DNA of 64,000 bases from Adiantum capillus-veneris (taxonomy: Eukaryota > Streptophyta > Polypodiopsida > Polypodiales > Pteridaceae): contig CM043953.1 of assembly GCA_014529385.2 (NCBI GenBank), positions 84,138,342 to 84,202,341 on the forward strand, written 5' to 3'. The position numbers and the translations under genes were made by a program. The notes beneath the pieces were generated by a model that had not been told where the DNA came from, did no database searches, and saw only the letters and a list, made by a program, of their open reading frames with translations. Each line of letters starts with the position of its first letter. Position 1 is the first letter of the stretch. Positions 10,610-20,822 of this stretch are shown here, in pieces.

Positions 10610-11835
10610 TTTGATAGCCCATAGGATTTTTGCCCGTCGTTTGCCTCAATTGAGCCTTGGGAAACTTAAGTAAGACCCAATAATTTTCTTTGAACGTTAA
10701 GGACCTTTTGTGCTTGTTAGTAGCATCTTTTTGCCTTTGTTGAGAGATGAATATAGCCTCCTTAACCTTTTAAAAAGATTCTTATAGGTCACGGCTATAC
10801 TCATCAACAACAAAGAACTTCCCATGTACTTCAAATAGCAGGGGACTTTTAGGTCTTCCCTCTATGATCTCAAAAGGTGCTTTTCCTTTAGTAGTATAGA
10901 AATTATTATTGTATGCATACTCTACAAGGGGTAAGTACTTCTGTCATTTTGATCGTTGATCTACTTGTGTAAAATATGTCTTTAGTAGATCAAGTATTGT
11001 AAGATTGGCTATCTCACTTTGGCCATCCGTTTGTGGGTGATAGGCCGAAGAGTAATTCAATCTTGTACCTAGATTTCCAAAGAGATTTTTCCAAAAATTA
11101 GTGGTCATTCTAAGATCTCTATCTGACCAGTGGATGTTGGTAATCCATGGTGTTTGAAATTTTGAGATATGAAAATGGTTGCCATTTGGTATGCCTTAAT
11201 AGTTTTTTTGATAGGAATAAAGTGCGCTTGTTTTCTAAACCTATCGACTATTGTCCATATTCCCATATTCCCATGGATAGACTTGGGTAATCCATGGATA
11301 TACTCTCCCATGGTGAATTAAGGATTGGCAATGGCTGGAGTAATCCAGGTTTCTTCCCTCTTTCATATTTAGTCTTTTGGCATACCACACGTTTTGAAAC
11401 ATACTCTTGTATGTCCACTTTCATGGTAGGCCAATAGAAGTACGTCTCTACTCCTCGAAGAGTAGGTTGAATGCCTCTATGCCCCACATATGGAGGAGCG
11501 TGGGATTCATACATGACTTTCTCATGAAGGGAGTGGGTAACACATACCCAATTGCCATGGAGACGATAACCATTCTGCAAGGTGAATGGTTTCTCTTTCT
11601 TCCCCATAGCAAGGGCTAATATTACATCTTTAAAGTCAGGGTCAGTAGCATACTCATCTATCATTGAGGATAGATCTTTGTGGTTTGCTATATACACCGC
11701 ATTGACTTTTGGTCGTCGTGAAAGTGCATCGTCCACTTGATTGTGCTTACCATCAATGTGAGAAATATGAAAATAAAATTGCAAAAGAAAACTTTCCCAC
11801 ATCATTTGTTTGTCTGAAAGCTTGGTTTGCATCAT
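10610..11835 (-). pseudogene. Chromovirus integrase (zinc-binding and core), left copy
   Basis: The minus-strand frame 11835-11248 starts in the RNase H/connection tail, with HISHIDGKHNQVDDALSRRP. It then shows the integrase HHCC part (HEKVMYESH, GHRG, CQKTKYERG) and the core start SPWESISMDY. The core continues in other frames with FRKQAHFIPIKKT, the DRDLRMTTNFWKNLFG block near 11100 and SSAYHPQTDGQSEIAN near 11040. The D,D-35-E arrangement is recognisable, but at least two frameshifts (about 11250 and 11120) and stops break it. Pol continues to the CACTA insertion point at 10606. The function would be integration of the element's cDNA. Confidence 0.85.
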
Positions 11836-13082
11836 GAAGTGCTTGAGACTTTGGTGGTCTATTCATAAAATGAATGGAGTCCCCAATAAATAGTGCTTCC
11901 ATGTGTCTAGGGCATGTACGACAACTAAAAGCTCTTTCTCATAAATGCCCAAGACCCGTTCATCCGTATTGAGCCTTTCACTCTCATATATATGATGCTA
12001 TGTCATGCCCTTCTTGAAGCAAGACTACTCCAAGCACCACAAGCATCACATTGGACCTCAAATTGATTTGAGAGATCCGGAAGCATGAGGACTGGTTGGG
12101 AGGTAAGCTTCTCTTTGAGCTTGTCAAAAGCATTTTGCTCCTTAGCAGTCCATGAATACTTAACGTTATTCTTTGTTAAGTCATGTAATGGTCTTGGTAT
12201 TTAAGAAAATTTTTCTATGAAGCATCTATAGTGTGCACACATACCAATAAAGCTTCTTAGCTCATGTAGATTCCTTGGATTAGACCATGCTTTTATTCCT
12301 CTAACTTCGATGGATCCATATAGATACCATCTTGAGAGATAATGTGACCTAAGTATTGAATCTCTTGAAGGAAAAATTTGCTTTTCTTTTGGTTGAGAAA
12401 AAGCTTGTTCTCCCTCAATGCTTGAAAAATCACTTGGAGATGTTGCCTGTGTTCCTCCAAGGACTTGGAGTAGACGATGATATCATCAAAGAATATTCCA
12501 ACAAACATGCAATAGGGTCTAAGTATTTTCAAATGATTGAATGTGGTTGGTGCATTGCTCAACCAAAGGCATGACTAGATATGAATAAATACCAAAGTTG
12601 TGCGAAACACGGTCTTTAGGATATCTTCATCCACTATCCTTATTTGATGATAGCCACTTTTAAGGTCAATCCTACTAAAGTAGGTAGAGCCTTGTAGCTT
12701 ATCAAACAGATCTTCTGCCTGAGGCACAAGAAATTGTTTTTAGATAGTGATATGGTTTAGTGCTCGATTGTCCACACACATATGGTATGTACCATCTTTT
12801 TTTTGCACCATCGATAAAAAAATCTTGGAAACCATTTAGAAAAGTAGACAAGTCTAACTCTTCTTGATTCCTACCATTTTCATTTGATAAATCATTAGTG
12901 TCATTAGTGGATTCTTTGACAAAAATCATGCACGCAAAAATCAAGCGTTTCATTGACTTATCAAAAGCCGGTGAATTTACAAGTGGTATAGTATGACCAG
13001 ACTCAGTAGCATCTATGTACATGCTCTTTCCCCTGTAGGTGAAGTAGATTCTCCTTTCAATGAACTTCATGTTGGCAGCCAA
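11836..13082 (-). pseudogene. Chromovirus reverse transcriptase and RNase H, left copy
   Basis: The minus-strand frame 13082-12702 ends in the linker before RT. RT palm motifs follow: TYFSRIDLKSGYHQIRI near 12650, GIFFDDIIVYSKSL near 12480 and YLGHIISQDG near 12340. A stretch in RNase H shows VQCDACG near 12050 and VVHALDTWKHYLLG near 11900. The segment that should hold the first RT motifs is missing: the ORF passes straight from FQDFFIDGAKKRW to sequence that, in another frame, resumes at the CVDNRALN motif. FFDDI replaces the commoner YLDDI. There are many frame changes, so the gene is non-functional. Confidence 0.85.
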
Positions 13083-13156
13083 GCAATGAAACCTCGACTA
13101 AACCATGGTGCCCCTAGGATAGCATCCTCATGGTGGAGAGGAGAGATGAAAAAGTC

Positions 13157-15206
13157 TTATTTTTTGACATAGCTTTGGACATGAAGCTTTAACTTCCCAA
13201 TCAAGGGGGTAATGGAGGCTTGATGTCCCTTGAAAGCTGTGTCAACACTTACAATATATCCCATATCAAAAGCTTGAATTCCCAACTTGGTGGCCAACTC
13301 CATTGATATGAAGTTGTGAGTAGAGCCAGGGTCAAACATGAAGGCATCATGTTCCCTTACCTTTCCCCAAGCATAGGAGAGAGGCGATCCTTTGCAATGA
13401 GCATCCTCTTTTGGAGCTTCGATGGTGGAAGCTCTAGGAGTCTCACTATGGGCATTTCTCTTGGGGCAATAATGATAGCCATGTCCTTGCTCCCCACACT
13501 TAAAACACTTGTGGTCCTTCCAAAAAGCTTCAAGATCTTCAAGATAGAGTTTTTTTTTACCTTTGTAAGATCCCTTCTTCTTGGAATGATTGTTGTTGTT
13601 GTTGTTGTTATTGGAACTGCCTTTGGAAGAATTTTGGGCATTAGTTTTCCCCTTTGCATCACTTTTGTCTTTGTTTTCCATGGGCTTCACATTCCGTCTA
13701 GCCTCTTGTTGGAAATTGATGCAGGAACCAACCATGGTGTGGTGGATTACTTCGGTGATAGAACCAGGCCGTTGGGAGTTGACATACTCGACCATTTCTT
13801 CAGGTAATCCCGCACAAAACTATTGATTTTTCTGGGCAAAGTGTATCTTTTGGAAGATAGTAGACTTGAGATGTAAATCCCAAAACTTGTCCACATATTT
13901 GTGAATAGACTCATGTGAGACAAGATTCAAATGTGCCATTTGGTAAGTACTTTGTCCTTTGCATCGCTTGCAAGGAATTGTTTCATGATGGACACTCATA
14001 GATTTTTCCATGTCTTTGGGGCTTTTTCGTTGCCATGAAGGCTAGCCCATAATTGACGAGCTGATTTTTGGAAGTGCATAGCTACATGGCATAGCTTGGA
14101 GGACTCCGTGAAGCCCTCATCTCCAAAGGCCGCATCAAATTGCTGGATGAAGGCCAATACTTTGTCCGTGGCACCAAAGGTAACATCATAGGTGAGAAAT
14201 CTTTGTCGGTGGCACCAAAGGTGGCATCATAGGTGAGAAAAGAGATACTCTTTCCTCCCTCTTTGAACTTCTTGAGATTTTGTGACCTTCGCCATGCAGG
14301 GTATGATTAGCGATGTCCTCCCCTCTTGTATTCTCTAGGAGAATAGCCATAGCTTTCATCAGAAGAGGAGGAAGGTGAGGAAGAAGGAGAAGAGGGTGAT
14401 CTCTTTCTTAACCTTTTCTTCCTTTGTTTTCTCTCGTCCCTTTTGGAGTGACTAGGAGAAGGAGTGTGTGTTGAACGTTTCCTCTTGGAGTAGTTGGCGA
14501 TCGTCTAGACCACCATCTTTGTGGAGCCACATCTTCAGAGGAACTTTGTCCGTGGCACCAAAGGTGACATCATAGTGAGAAAAGAGATACTCTTTCCTCC
14601 CTCTTTGAACTTCTTGAGATTTTGTGACCTTCGCCATGCAGGGTATGGTTAGTGATGTCCTTCCCTCTTGTATTCTCTAGGAGAATACAAGAGAATAGCC
14701 ATTCTCTAGGAGAATAGCCATAGCTTTTGTCAGAAGAGGAGGAAGGTGAGGAATAAGGAGAAGAGGGTGACCTCTTTCTTAACCTTTTCTTCCTTTGTTT
14801 TCTCTCTTTCCTTTTGGAGTGACTAGGAGAAGGAGTGTGTGTTGACCGTTTCCTCTTGGGAGGAGTTGGCGATTGTCTAGACCACCATCTTTGTGGAGCC
14901 ACATCTTCAGAGGAACTTAGAGATTCATTACATTCTTGCTCTTTGGATTCCTCTCTTGTATGGGAAAGAGTCTTCTTTTTGGGGTCTCATCAAGGGGCCT
15001 CCTAAGCTCTCTCTCCTCTTGGAGAGGAAGGGAAATCCCATAATCACTAAGTTGTTAACTTTGGCTTGCAAAGCAAGGTTGCCCATAGCTTGATGCAATC
15101 TAGTAACAAGATAATTGATAAACATGGGGGCATCATCATTAGCACCTTCATGTGAAAAACCAAAGTTATCAATGTTCATTCTACTCTCTTGGTTATTGTC
15201 AGCCAT
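13157..15206 (-). pseudogene. Chromovirus gag-protease region, left copy
   Basis: The first ATG is at 15206 (92-residue frame starting MADNNQESRMNIDNFG). An SR-rich segment (14902-14570) with repeated Ser-Pro, Arg and Lys follows. Then come gag capsid-like sequence in several frames and a 212-residue frame (13795-13157) with an Asn run and the zinc knuckle Cys97-x2-Cys100-x4-His105-x4-Cys110. The same frame has a protease-like motif FDPGSTHNFIS at about residue 154, where Asp-Pro-Gly-Ser stands for the usual D-S/T-G. The gag part contains an internal tandem duplication (14190-14930). The proteins would form the particle and mature it. Reading frames are interrupted. Confidence 0.85.
14190..14930 (-). 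repeat. Tandem duplication inside gag SR-rich segment
   Basis: Two copies of a roughly 350-bp block are recognisable by GTGGCACCAAAGGTG, CTTTCCTCCCTCTTTGAAC, GCCATGCAGGGTATG and CCATCTTTGTGGAGCC (near 14205-14545 and 14546-14905). The second copy includes an extra short duplication of TCTCTAGGAGAATA at 14672-14715. The copies encode the same SR-rich peptide with a few changes. Confidence 0.85.
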
Positions 15207-15599
15207 GCTAATTATACTTATGTGTTTACTTAGTGTATTCTTTGGAAATTCAAAACCTTAGTTGCTACTCCTCTTAGCCTTTGAAAATCAGCACTTAAGT
15301 ATCTACACCCACGTCTTGAATTGGTTGACTATAGAGAGGGTCTAACATAGCAGAATTGTGGAGGGATAGCTCCTTTTGGACTTCTTATGACTCAATAGTG
15401 GTAAAGCCATAGGAAAGTCTAAAAAGTCCCCATTACTAAGACCAGAGATCCCGAGGTGTGCACCATCTCCAACATAGTGGGCTCAACAAAACCGATAATA
15501 GATCCCAGCCCCACTTACCCTACTATAATTAACAAAATCGACCATTAATATAGGCTACTTAAGGACCTCTCTTCTTAAGCAAGAGAAGAGAAACCAAAT
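15207..15599 (-). other. Chromovirus 5' untranslated leader, left copy
   Basis: The sequence between the primer-binding site and the first gag ATG has no supported coding content. It is collinear with 40169-40561 in the right arm. Confidence 0.6.
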
Positions 15600-15611
15600 G
15601 CTTTGATACCA
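15600..15611 (-). promoter_or_regulatory. Primer-binding site (initiator-Met type)
   Basis: On the minus strand TGGTATCAAAGC lies one base from the LTR end ...CATTACA. This matches the 3' end complement of plant initiator methionine tRNA as used by many LTR retrotransposons, with one A in place of the common G. Confidence 0.85.
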
Positions 15612-15612
15612 A

Positions 15613-16529
15613 TGTAATGGAAATGGCCTATGAACTTTGAGAATAGCGGAATTAAGAGAGTTAGAGTGAGAATTTTTGTCATATTACTTTGAGAACATAG
15701 AGGGTGAACTTAATTGATGGTAGCAACATAAACATAGTACTTAATTAACTTGGCATGAAAAATACTTTTGCAAGAGAGAGTATTAGAGAACATGACAATA
15801 GTTGAGGACTGGATTTACTTGGAGCCAGTACCCCCTCCAAAAGGAGTTTGTATTATAGATTCTCCCATCAAGAGAGACTTGATACAATATAATCTTTGTG
15901 TTCCTTGTGACCTAGGTGATGCAATGAAGATGGAGAGATTCATGCATCACAAGCATAGCATAAACTTTTCAAAAAGCATAAACTATCCCAAGCCTCAATC
16001 CCAAGGCCTCAAACACCTTCGAAGGTGGAGAGAGCTAGCGGGGAATGAGGGTAGAGAGGAGAAATAAGAATCATCCATAGGAGAAAGAAATAGTTGCTCA
16101 CTTATCATCACTCTTCTTTCTTGGGATAGCATAATAGAATAATAATGAAGATGAAGAAGATGGCAAGCTTAATCATTGAAGCATGGCTCTTGGTTGGATT
16201 TGCATTCTATAGCCAAGAGTGTTGGTGTAGGCTCTCCACTTCTCAACAAGCTTGGAGAAGGAGATAGAGCTCTTGCACTTTGCACTTTACTCCTCTCATG
16301 CTTGGTCCACCTCTCTCTCTCTCTCATATCATTTAATTATATCATTTGGATATGTGTCCTCTTTTTCCTCTTTTGGAGACAGAGCTTAATTATTTATTTT
16401 TGTGCATCTAAATTCTAATTGGACCCCTTTAAAGCCTATCCAATAGGATTCAAACCAGGATTCAAGCACATCATGAGGGCCATACGGGGAGGATCTTGAC
16501 ATGTGTCTTTTATGTTTCTTAAGATATCA
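15613..16529 (-). repeat. Chromovirus 5' LTR, left copy
   Basis: The LTR ends TGTAATGG in plus orientation at 15613. The outer end is taken at GATATCA (16529), giving TG...CA termini, but it is approximate because the partner LTR is absent. The LTR contains a GAAGGTGTTTGAGG block near 16015 and a block shared with the LTR pieces at 19400-20822. Beyond 16529 the sequence is a TNP2 fragment. Confidence 0.7.
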
Positions 16530-16545
16530 TGTTTAAGCACCTACC

Positions 16546-17344
16546 TCACGCATACTCCCACTCCTCATCGCTAACATGCTCACCATCAGCTTTAGCTTTA
16601 GTCATTTGTTCATGAAACCTACCGGGCCTTATAAGTTTTGGAAACATGGCAAGGTAGGATGGGTAAACCACACTGTGATTTCTTCTGCGAGAGTGTATTT
16701 CCCTATACGCTTCTCCATCTTCTTCATGCTTTCTTTTCAATTATGTATATAGATCTACCCACTTTTGCATCTTTGGTGCATTAAGGACAAGGTAGTTGTT
16801 TATTGCATCACATATGTGCCTTTCCATGAGCTTTATCTTCACGTTCCCATTTGGCATATGAAAGTACATCCTTGGATCTTCTTTATCAGTCCATAAATGT
16901 GGTATCACTTTATCCATTATATTTAGGTACTCAGAGATGTACACAAATGACTCTTAAACTATCCATCCTTTGGCCATGCTATCCTCTGTTGTGAACGTAG
17001 CCTCACAAAGTCCTTGACTGTCTTAAGAAAATGCTCAAGAAAGAACATCCAACGAGAATGTACCACTCCACAAATATCTACCTCATCCATAAGATGCAAT
17101 ATAAGCTGCCTTGCTTTATAGCACAAGGCTGTCCCCTTATTCTCTACTACATCGCACCCCATCCCCTCCTTCCTTCCAACTCACACACACTCTTTGGCAT
17201 CAGGTCCTCAGCATAACCTATTAATTGTAGCGAGGCAATAGAGAGAAAACAATCCTTAGATAAATCAAAAAAATCTATGTCCTTTGTCGTCGATGTGACA
17301 CACAGTGTCACCCTCTCTCTCCCCTCCTCTTTCTCTGTCATATA
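16546..17344 (-). pseudogene. TNP2 (DUF4218-like) gene fragment, left copy
   Basis: Minus-strand frames give CGVVHSRWMFFLEHFLKTVK (about 17070-17010), MYISEYLNIMDKVIPHLW (16944 on), LNAPKMQKWVDLY, and EEWEYA at 16546. Each matches in order the DUF4218-like part of the intact CACTA at 8350-8985 but is clearly diverged. A stop separates VDLYT from the next frame. No CACTA ends are seen around it, so it is a captured or decayed piece of a related element. Confidence 0.8.
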
Positions 17345-17366
17345 TGTTTCACTCCCCCCTTTTTCC

Positions 17367-17405
<39 letters not shown>

Positions 17406-17518
17406 CATTGACATCAGCTCTTGATCATAACCGATAAATCGTAGCAAGGAAATAGAGAGGAAATAATCCTTAGATAAAGTGAAAAAACTTTATGTCCTTC
17501 TTCATTGGCATGACACAT

Positions 17519-17576
<58 letters not shown>

Positions 17577-17640
17577 CTCCTCTTTCTCTCTCCTACACAT
17601 TTCACCCCACCCCCCCCCCCCCCCCCCCCCCTTTCCCCCC
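17345..17640. repeat. Microsatellites: (CA)n, (TC)n and poly-C, left copy
   Basis: (CA)n occupies about 17371-17404, (TC)n 17521-17575 and poly-C 17610-17632. Two related sentences, TTAGATAAA(T/G)... and CTCTATTTCCTTGC-like, repeat around them. Lengths differ from the mirror at 38082-38400, where GT is longer and CT shorter. Confidence 0.9.
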
Positions 17641-19399
17641 CTCAAAACTATGGAAGCATCTCTTGTGATACCCCTTAATGAAATCCTTTTCCAAGATTGA
17701 ACACACCCCTTTGATGCTAGAGATGAAGATGATCTCACCAAAAAGCCTATCGAATCACATGCTCTTACACATTCCACTCAAGAAATCTAAAGGGGAGGGG
17801 CAAACCCCGAAACCTGAGAAACTTCTCGTAACAGGGATACATCTGTTCAAAGACCGTCTTTTGAGAAGCCTCACCAAGAAATCATTGGGGAATCTCAAGA
17901 AAGATGTGGATTTCAATAAACTTGATGCTTGGGATCTATTTTCCCAAAGCATTCAAAAAGCAATCAAAAGCTTAGGCACTCAAATTAAAGAAAGCAATGA
18001 GGCACACCTCAAGAATCTCACAATCGAGGTGGCTTGACTAGCCTCAAGCAAGGCTGTTGGGCTAGCTATCAACGATGAGCGAATGTTGTGCCTCCTACCT
18101 AGTGAATAGCTTGAGGGAAATCCAAGAAAGAGAGATTTCTCTCTAGGGAGACCTTCCTACAACCAAAAAGCTATAATTAAGCACATTGTTCAGGGCTTTA
18201 AAAGTAAAAAAGACTCAAGGCCGTGTCCACTCTCTCTCTCTCTGATGAGACTCTCTCTATGATGAGAATGGGAATGTAGTTCCGAACCAAGATGAGATGG
18301 CTAGTCTAATGTTTAACTATCTAAGCTAGATTATTGGGCAACGAGAGACCTGGTCTCACGAGTTGAATGAAGCTAGAGTGACTTTGCTTGAGAGTGTTGA
18401 GAAGAAGGTTCCCCAATTGGAAGCCAACCGCTTGGAACTGACATTGTCCGAAGAAAAATGTTCAATAGAATTGAATGCTCTTGGGAAGGAAAATTCCCCT
18501 GGTTGGGATGGGCTAATGGTTGAATTCCTCACAGAATTTTGGGATGATCTCAACGTACCAGTTGCGCAATTGGCTAACCAACCCATTACCAATGGGTCAT
18601 TGGATTCAAGTGTGATGAAAGGGCTTATCAAACCCATCCCTGAATAGGTTTTTTTCTCTCAACTAAAGCATTGGCACCCTATTACTATGATGTCAATAGC
18701 TTACAAAATTATTGCCAAGGAAGTCGCCCTTAGACTATCTCCTCTACTCAATAGGATCATCTCTCCCCATCAACATGGGTTAATTAAAGGAAGATCCATC
18801 TATGAAAAAACCTTGGAAGCAACAATGGTAGGCATCGAATATGCAGTCTTCACCAAGCAAGAGTGCATACTACTATAGCTTTACCTTGAGAAGGCTTATG
18901 ACAGAATAACATGGTAATATATAGAATTGTCAGGGGAGCTTTGGGCTTTGAGCCTTGCCTATGTTGGCTCATTCTCACATTGGATGTTGGTATCCACTCA
19001 GAGCTCCTGTTTAATGATAGAATTGTGGGATCCCATTGCTCGCAACCAGTGCTGCACCAGAGGAGATACAAGGCTTGACTTTCTTGGGTGATGACCAGCT
19101 CGTGGGAAAACTGTTTGTAGATGACTCACTCCTCTTCTTGAAGATATTTTTTGTGAGGAGATATTGGGAGATTGTTCAAACATTTACCATGGCCTCAGGT
19201 TCTAAGTGTAGTATAGAGAAGCTGAGTCTGATCTCTCTATTAAAAAAGGACTCAATTGACCCTTCTGACTGGACAGGGGATAATGTATCAAAAGTCAATA
19301 TCTTCAAGCACCTAGGAGTCCCCTTGTGGGTGGAGGTAACTCACAAAAAAAGGTTTCAGTGGGTTCTTGAAAAAGTCAGAACAAAAATGAGAAGGTGGG
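17641..19399 (+). pseudogene. L1-type LINE ORF2 fragment (reverse transcriptase), left copy
   Basis: Plus-strand frames include a 119-residue pre-RT part at 17678-18037 and the RT entry motif ENSPGWDGLMVEFLTEFW (about 18490-18545). Also present are MKGLIKPIPE, the block KIIAKEVALRLSPLLNRII and HQHGLIKGRSI (18700-18800), the motif YLEKAYDRI (about 18880), and the catalytic-type motif LFVDDSLLFL (about 19110), followed by FKHLGVPL near 19300. This is the order of non-LTR retrotransposon RT of the L1 group. Several stops interrupt it; endonuclease and 3' tail are missing. It ends abruptly at 19399, where an LTR fragment begins. The right-arm copy is further split by the Tat-like insertion. Confidence 0.85.
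18754..18757. other. Empty target site for the Tat-like insertion
   Basis: GGAT here equals, in reverse complement, the ATCC duplicated at 27782-27785 and 36968-36971 around the LTR element of the right arm. The left arm reads straight through. Confidence 0.9.
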
Positions 19400-19495
19400 T
19401 GTAATGGAAACGGCCTATGAACTTTGAGAATAGCAATGAGAATTTTTGTGATATTATTTTAAGAACATAGAGGGTGAACTCAATAGATGGTAGAT
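19400..19495 (-). repeat. LTR end fragment related to the chromovirus LTR, left copy
   Basis: TGTAATGGAAACGGCCTATG onward matches 15613 onward (TGTAATGGAAATGGCC...) in the same orientation for about 95 bases, with a short deletion. It abuts the truncated LINE directly. The similarity ends around GATGGTAG. Confidence 0.75.
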
Positions 19496-20214
19496 GTCAT
19501 TAAATATCTAATATCTAAACAACCCAAATGATTTTCTCATATTAAACTGACCATTTAATATGGGATAATAAACGGGAACAAGGGTTAGAATATAGACATG
19601 TGCTTACGGATCTATCTCAACACGGGGCCAATGGTAAAGGGGCCCAAATGAGAGATGGTCTATCAAAGAGCAAGGTTAAATATTGAACCTTAAAAGACCT
19701 TAGGGTTAGCTTCATTAAAGACCTCCAATGGTTAGTGTTAAAAGTCCTTTTGACCTTAAGCAAGCTAGGGTTGTGCTTGAGGTGGGAACCTTAAGCATGC
19801 TAGGGCTGTGCTTGAGGTGGGAACCTGACCTAAACTTAGGCAAGCTAGGGATCTTCTTGAGGTGGGAACCTTAAGCAAGCTAGGGCTGTGCTTGAGGTGG
19901 GAACCCAAACTAAACTTAGGCAAGCTAGGGATGTGCTTGAGGTGGGAACCCGAACTAAACTTTGGCAAGCTTGGGCTGTGCTTGAGGTGGGAACTCCATC
20001 TAAGGTGGTTTTCATGCTTGATGACTAAGGTACTTGAGGTACTTGTCACATTTAATGAGGAATTTTCTTGAGAAGCTTCCTATGCATGGGGGATAAGACG
20101 CTTGAGTCAAAAAGAGAACCTACTCACTTAATGAGGAATTTTCTTGAGAAACTTCCTATGCATAAAAATCTCAAAGTTAGGGGAATTCTAAACGAGCACA
20201 TGGGACACATGTCA
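19496..20214. repeat. Non-coding stretch with GCTTGAGGTGGGAACC minisatellite, left copy
   Basis: The core 19745-20010 contains about seven imperfect units of AAGCAAGCTAGGG(C/A)TGTGCTTGAGGTGGGAACC, some extended by CTAAACTTAGG. A second short duplication, GAGGAATTTTCTTGAGAA(G/A)CTTCC, occurs at about 20058 and 20140. The frames through it merely spell the repeat. Confidence 0.85.
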
Positions 20215-20822
20215 GACTCTCACTAAGCTTAACCACATGGTGTGCTTGAATGCTATTGGTTGGGCTAAAGAGGGGTCCAATGAGCTTCTACTTCCATCTA
20301 ATAAATATCTAGATATTTTCAAGCTCTCTCTCTCTAAGGGGTAAGGAGGACACTTGTCAAAATACTACCCATGTACTTGACTGCATGCTACATCTGATTG
20401 GCCAGGGGGAGAGGGGTCCAATGAGCCTACAACATGTGGAAAAGTCTCCACTCGCCCAAAGCAAGGAGGGGGGGGGTGCTAGGGGGATATACACCATCAC
20501 ACACAGTCATTTGAGACACCATTCTCTCTTGGTGATAGTTGAGGAACACCACCTCCTTCTCCAAGCTTGTGAGAGTGAAAGCCTACACCAACACTCTTGG
20601 CTATGGAATGCAAATCTAACCAAGATCCATGCTTCAATGCTTAAGCTTGCCATCTTCTCCATCTCCATTACTATGCTATTATGTATGCTAGCAAGAAGAG
20701 TAATGATAAGTGAGGAACTACTTCTTTCTCCTATGGAATGTTTCTTCTTCCTCTTCCCTATCCTTATTTACCGCTAGCTCTTTCCACCTTCGAAGGTGTT
20801 TGAGGCCTTGGGTGTAAGAACT
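20215..20822 (+). repeat. LTR fragment in opposite orientation, left copy
   Basis: Blocks GTGTGCTTGAATG, CTTCTCCAAGCTTG, CCTACACCAACACTCTTGGC and CTTCGAAGGTGTTTGAGGCC occur here in plus orientation. They occur in minus orientation inside the LTR at 15613-16529. It is an inverted relative of that LTR and ends exactly at the palindrome spacer. Confidence 0.7.

Larger units (their letters stand above)
1425..16529 (-). mobile_element. Chromovirus-type Ty3/gypsy element, left copy, split by CACTA
   Basis: In minus-strand order this holds an LTR (16529-15613), a primer-binding site complementary to initiator-Met tRNA (15611-15600), gag with zinc knuckle and protease (15206-13157), reverse transcriptase and RNase H (13082-11836), and integrase (11835-10610). 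The CACTA element then intervenes (10606-1795), followed by the integrase tail and chromodomain-like end (1791-1425). Only one LTR is present; the 3' LTR is missing at the junction near 1425. Reading frames are broken many times and part of the RT is deleted. This is a dead, non-autonomous copy duplicated in both arms. Confidence 0.88.
1..20822 (+). repeat. Left arm of giant inverted repeat
   Basis: This whole stretch reappears in reverse complement at 25718-55768. Translated blocks pair exactly: 83-310 with 55458-55685, 11248-11835 with 43936-44523, 18363-18647 with 37078-37362, and 20385-20777 with 25763-26155. Homology stops after the shared string GTGTAAGAACT at 20812-20822. The outer limit lies beyond the window start, so the true arm is longer than 20.8 kb. 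Differences between arms are mostly microsatellite and homopolymer lengths, plus scattered substitutions. Confidence 0.96.

Noticed and set aside
13316-13807. 163-residue plus-strand frame with a hydrophobic stretch
   Set aside because: It is the antisense shadow of the gag zinc-knuckle frame; the hydrophobic run is the reverse of the Asn/Lys-rich segment.
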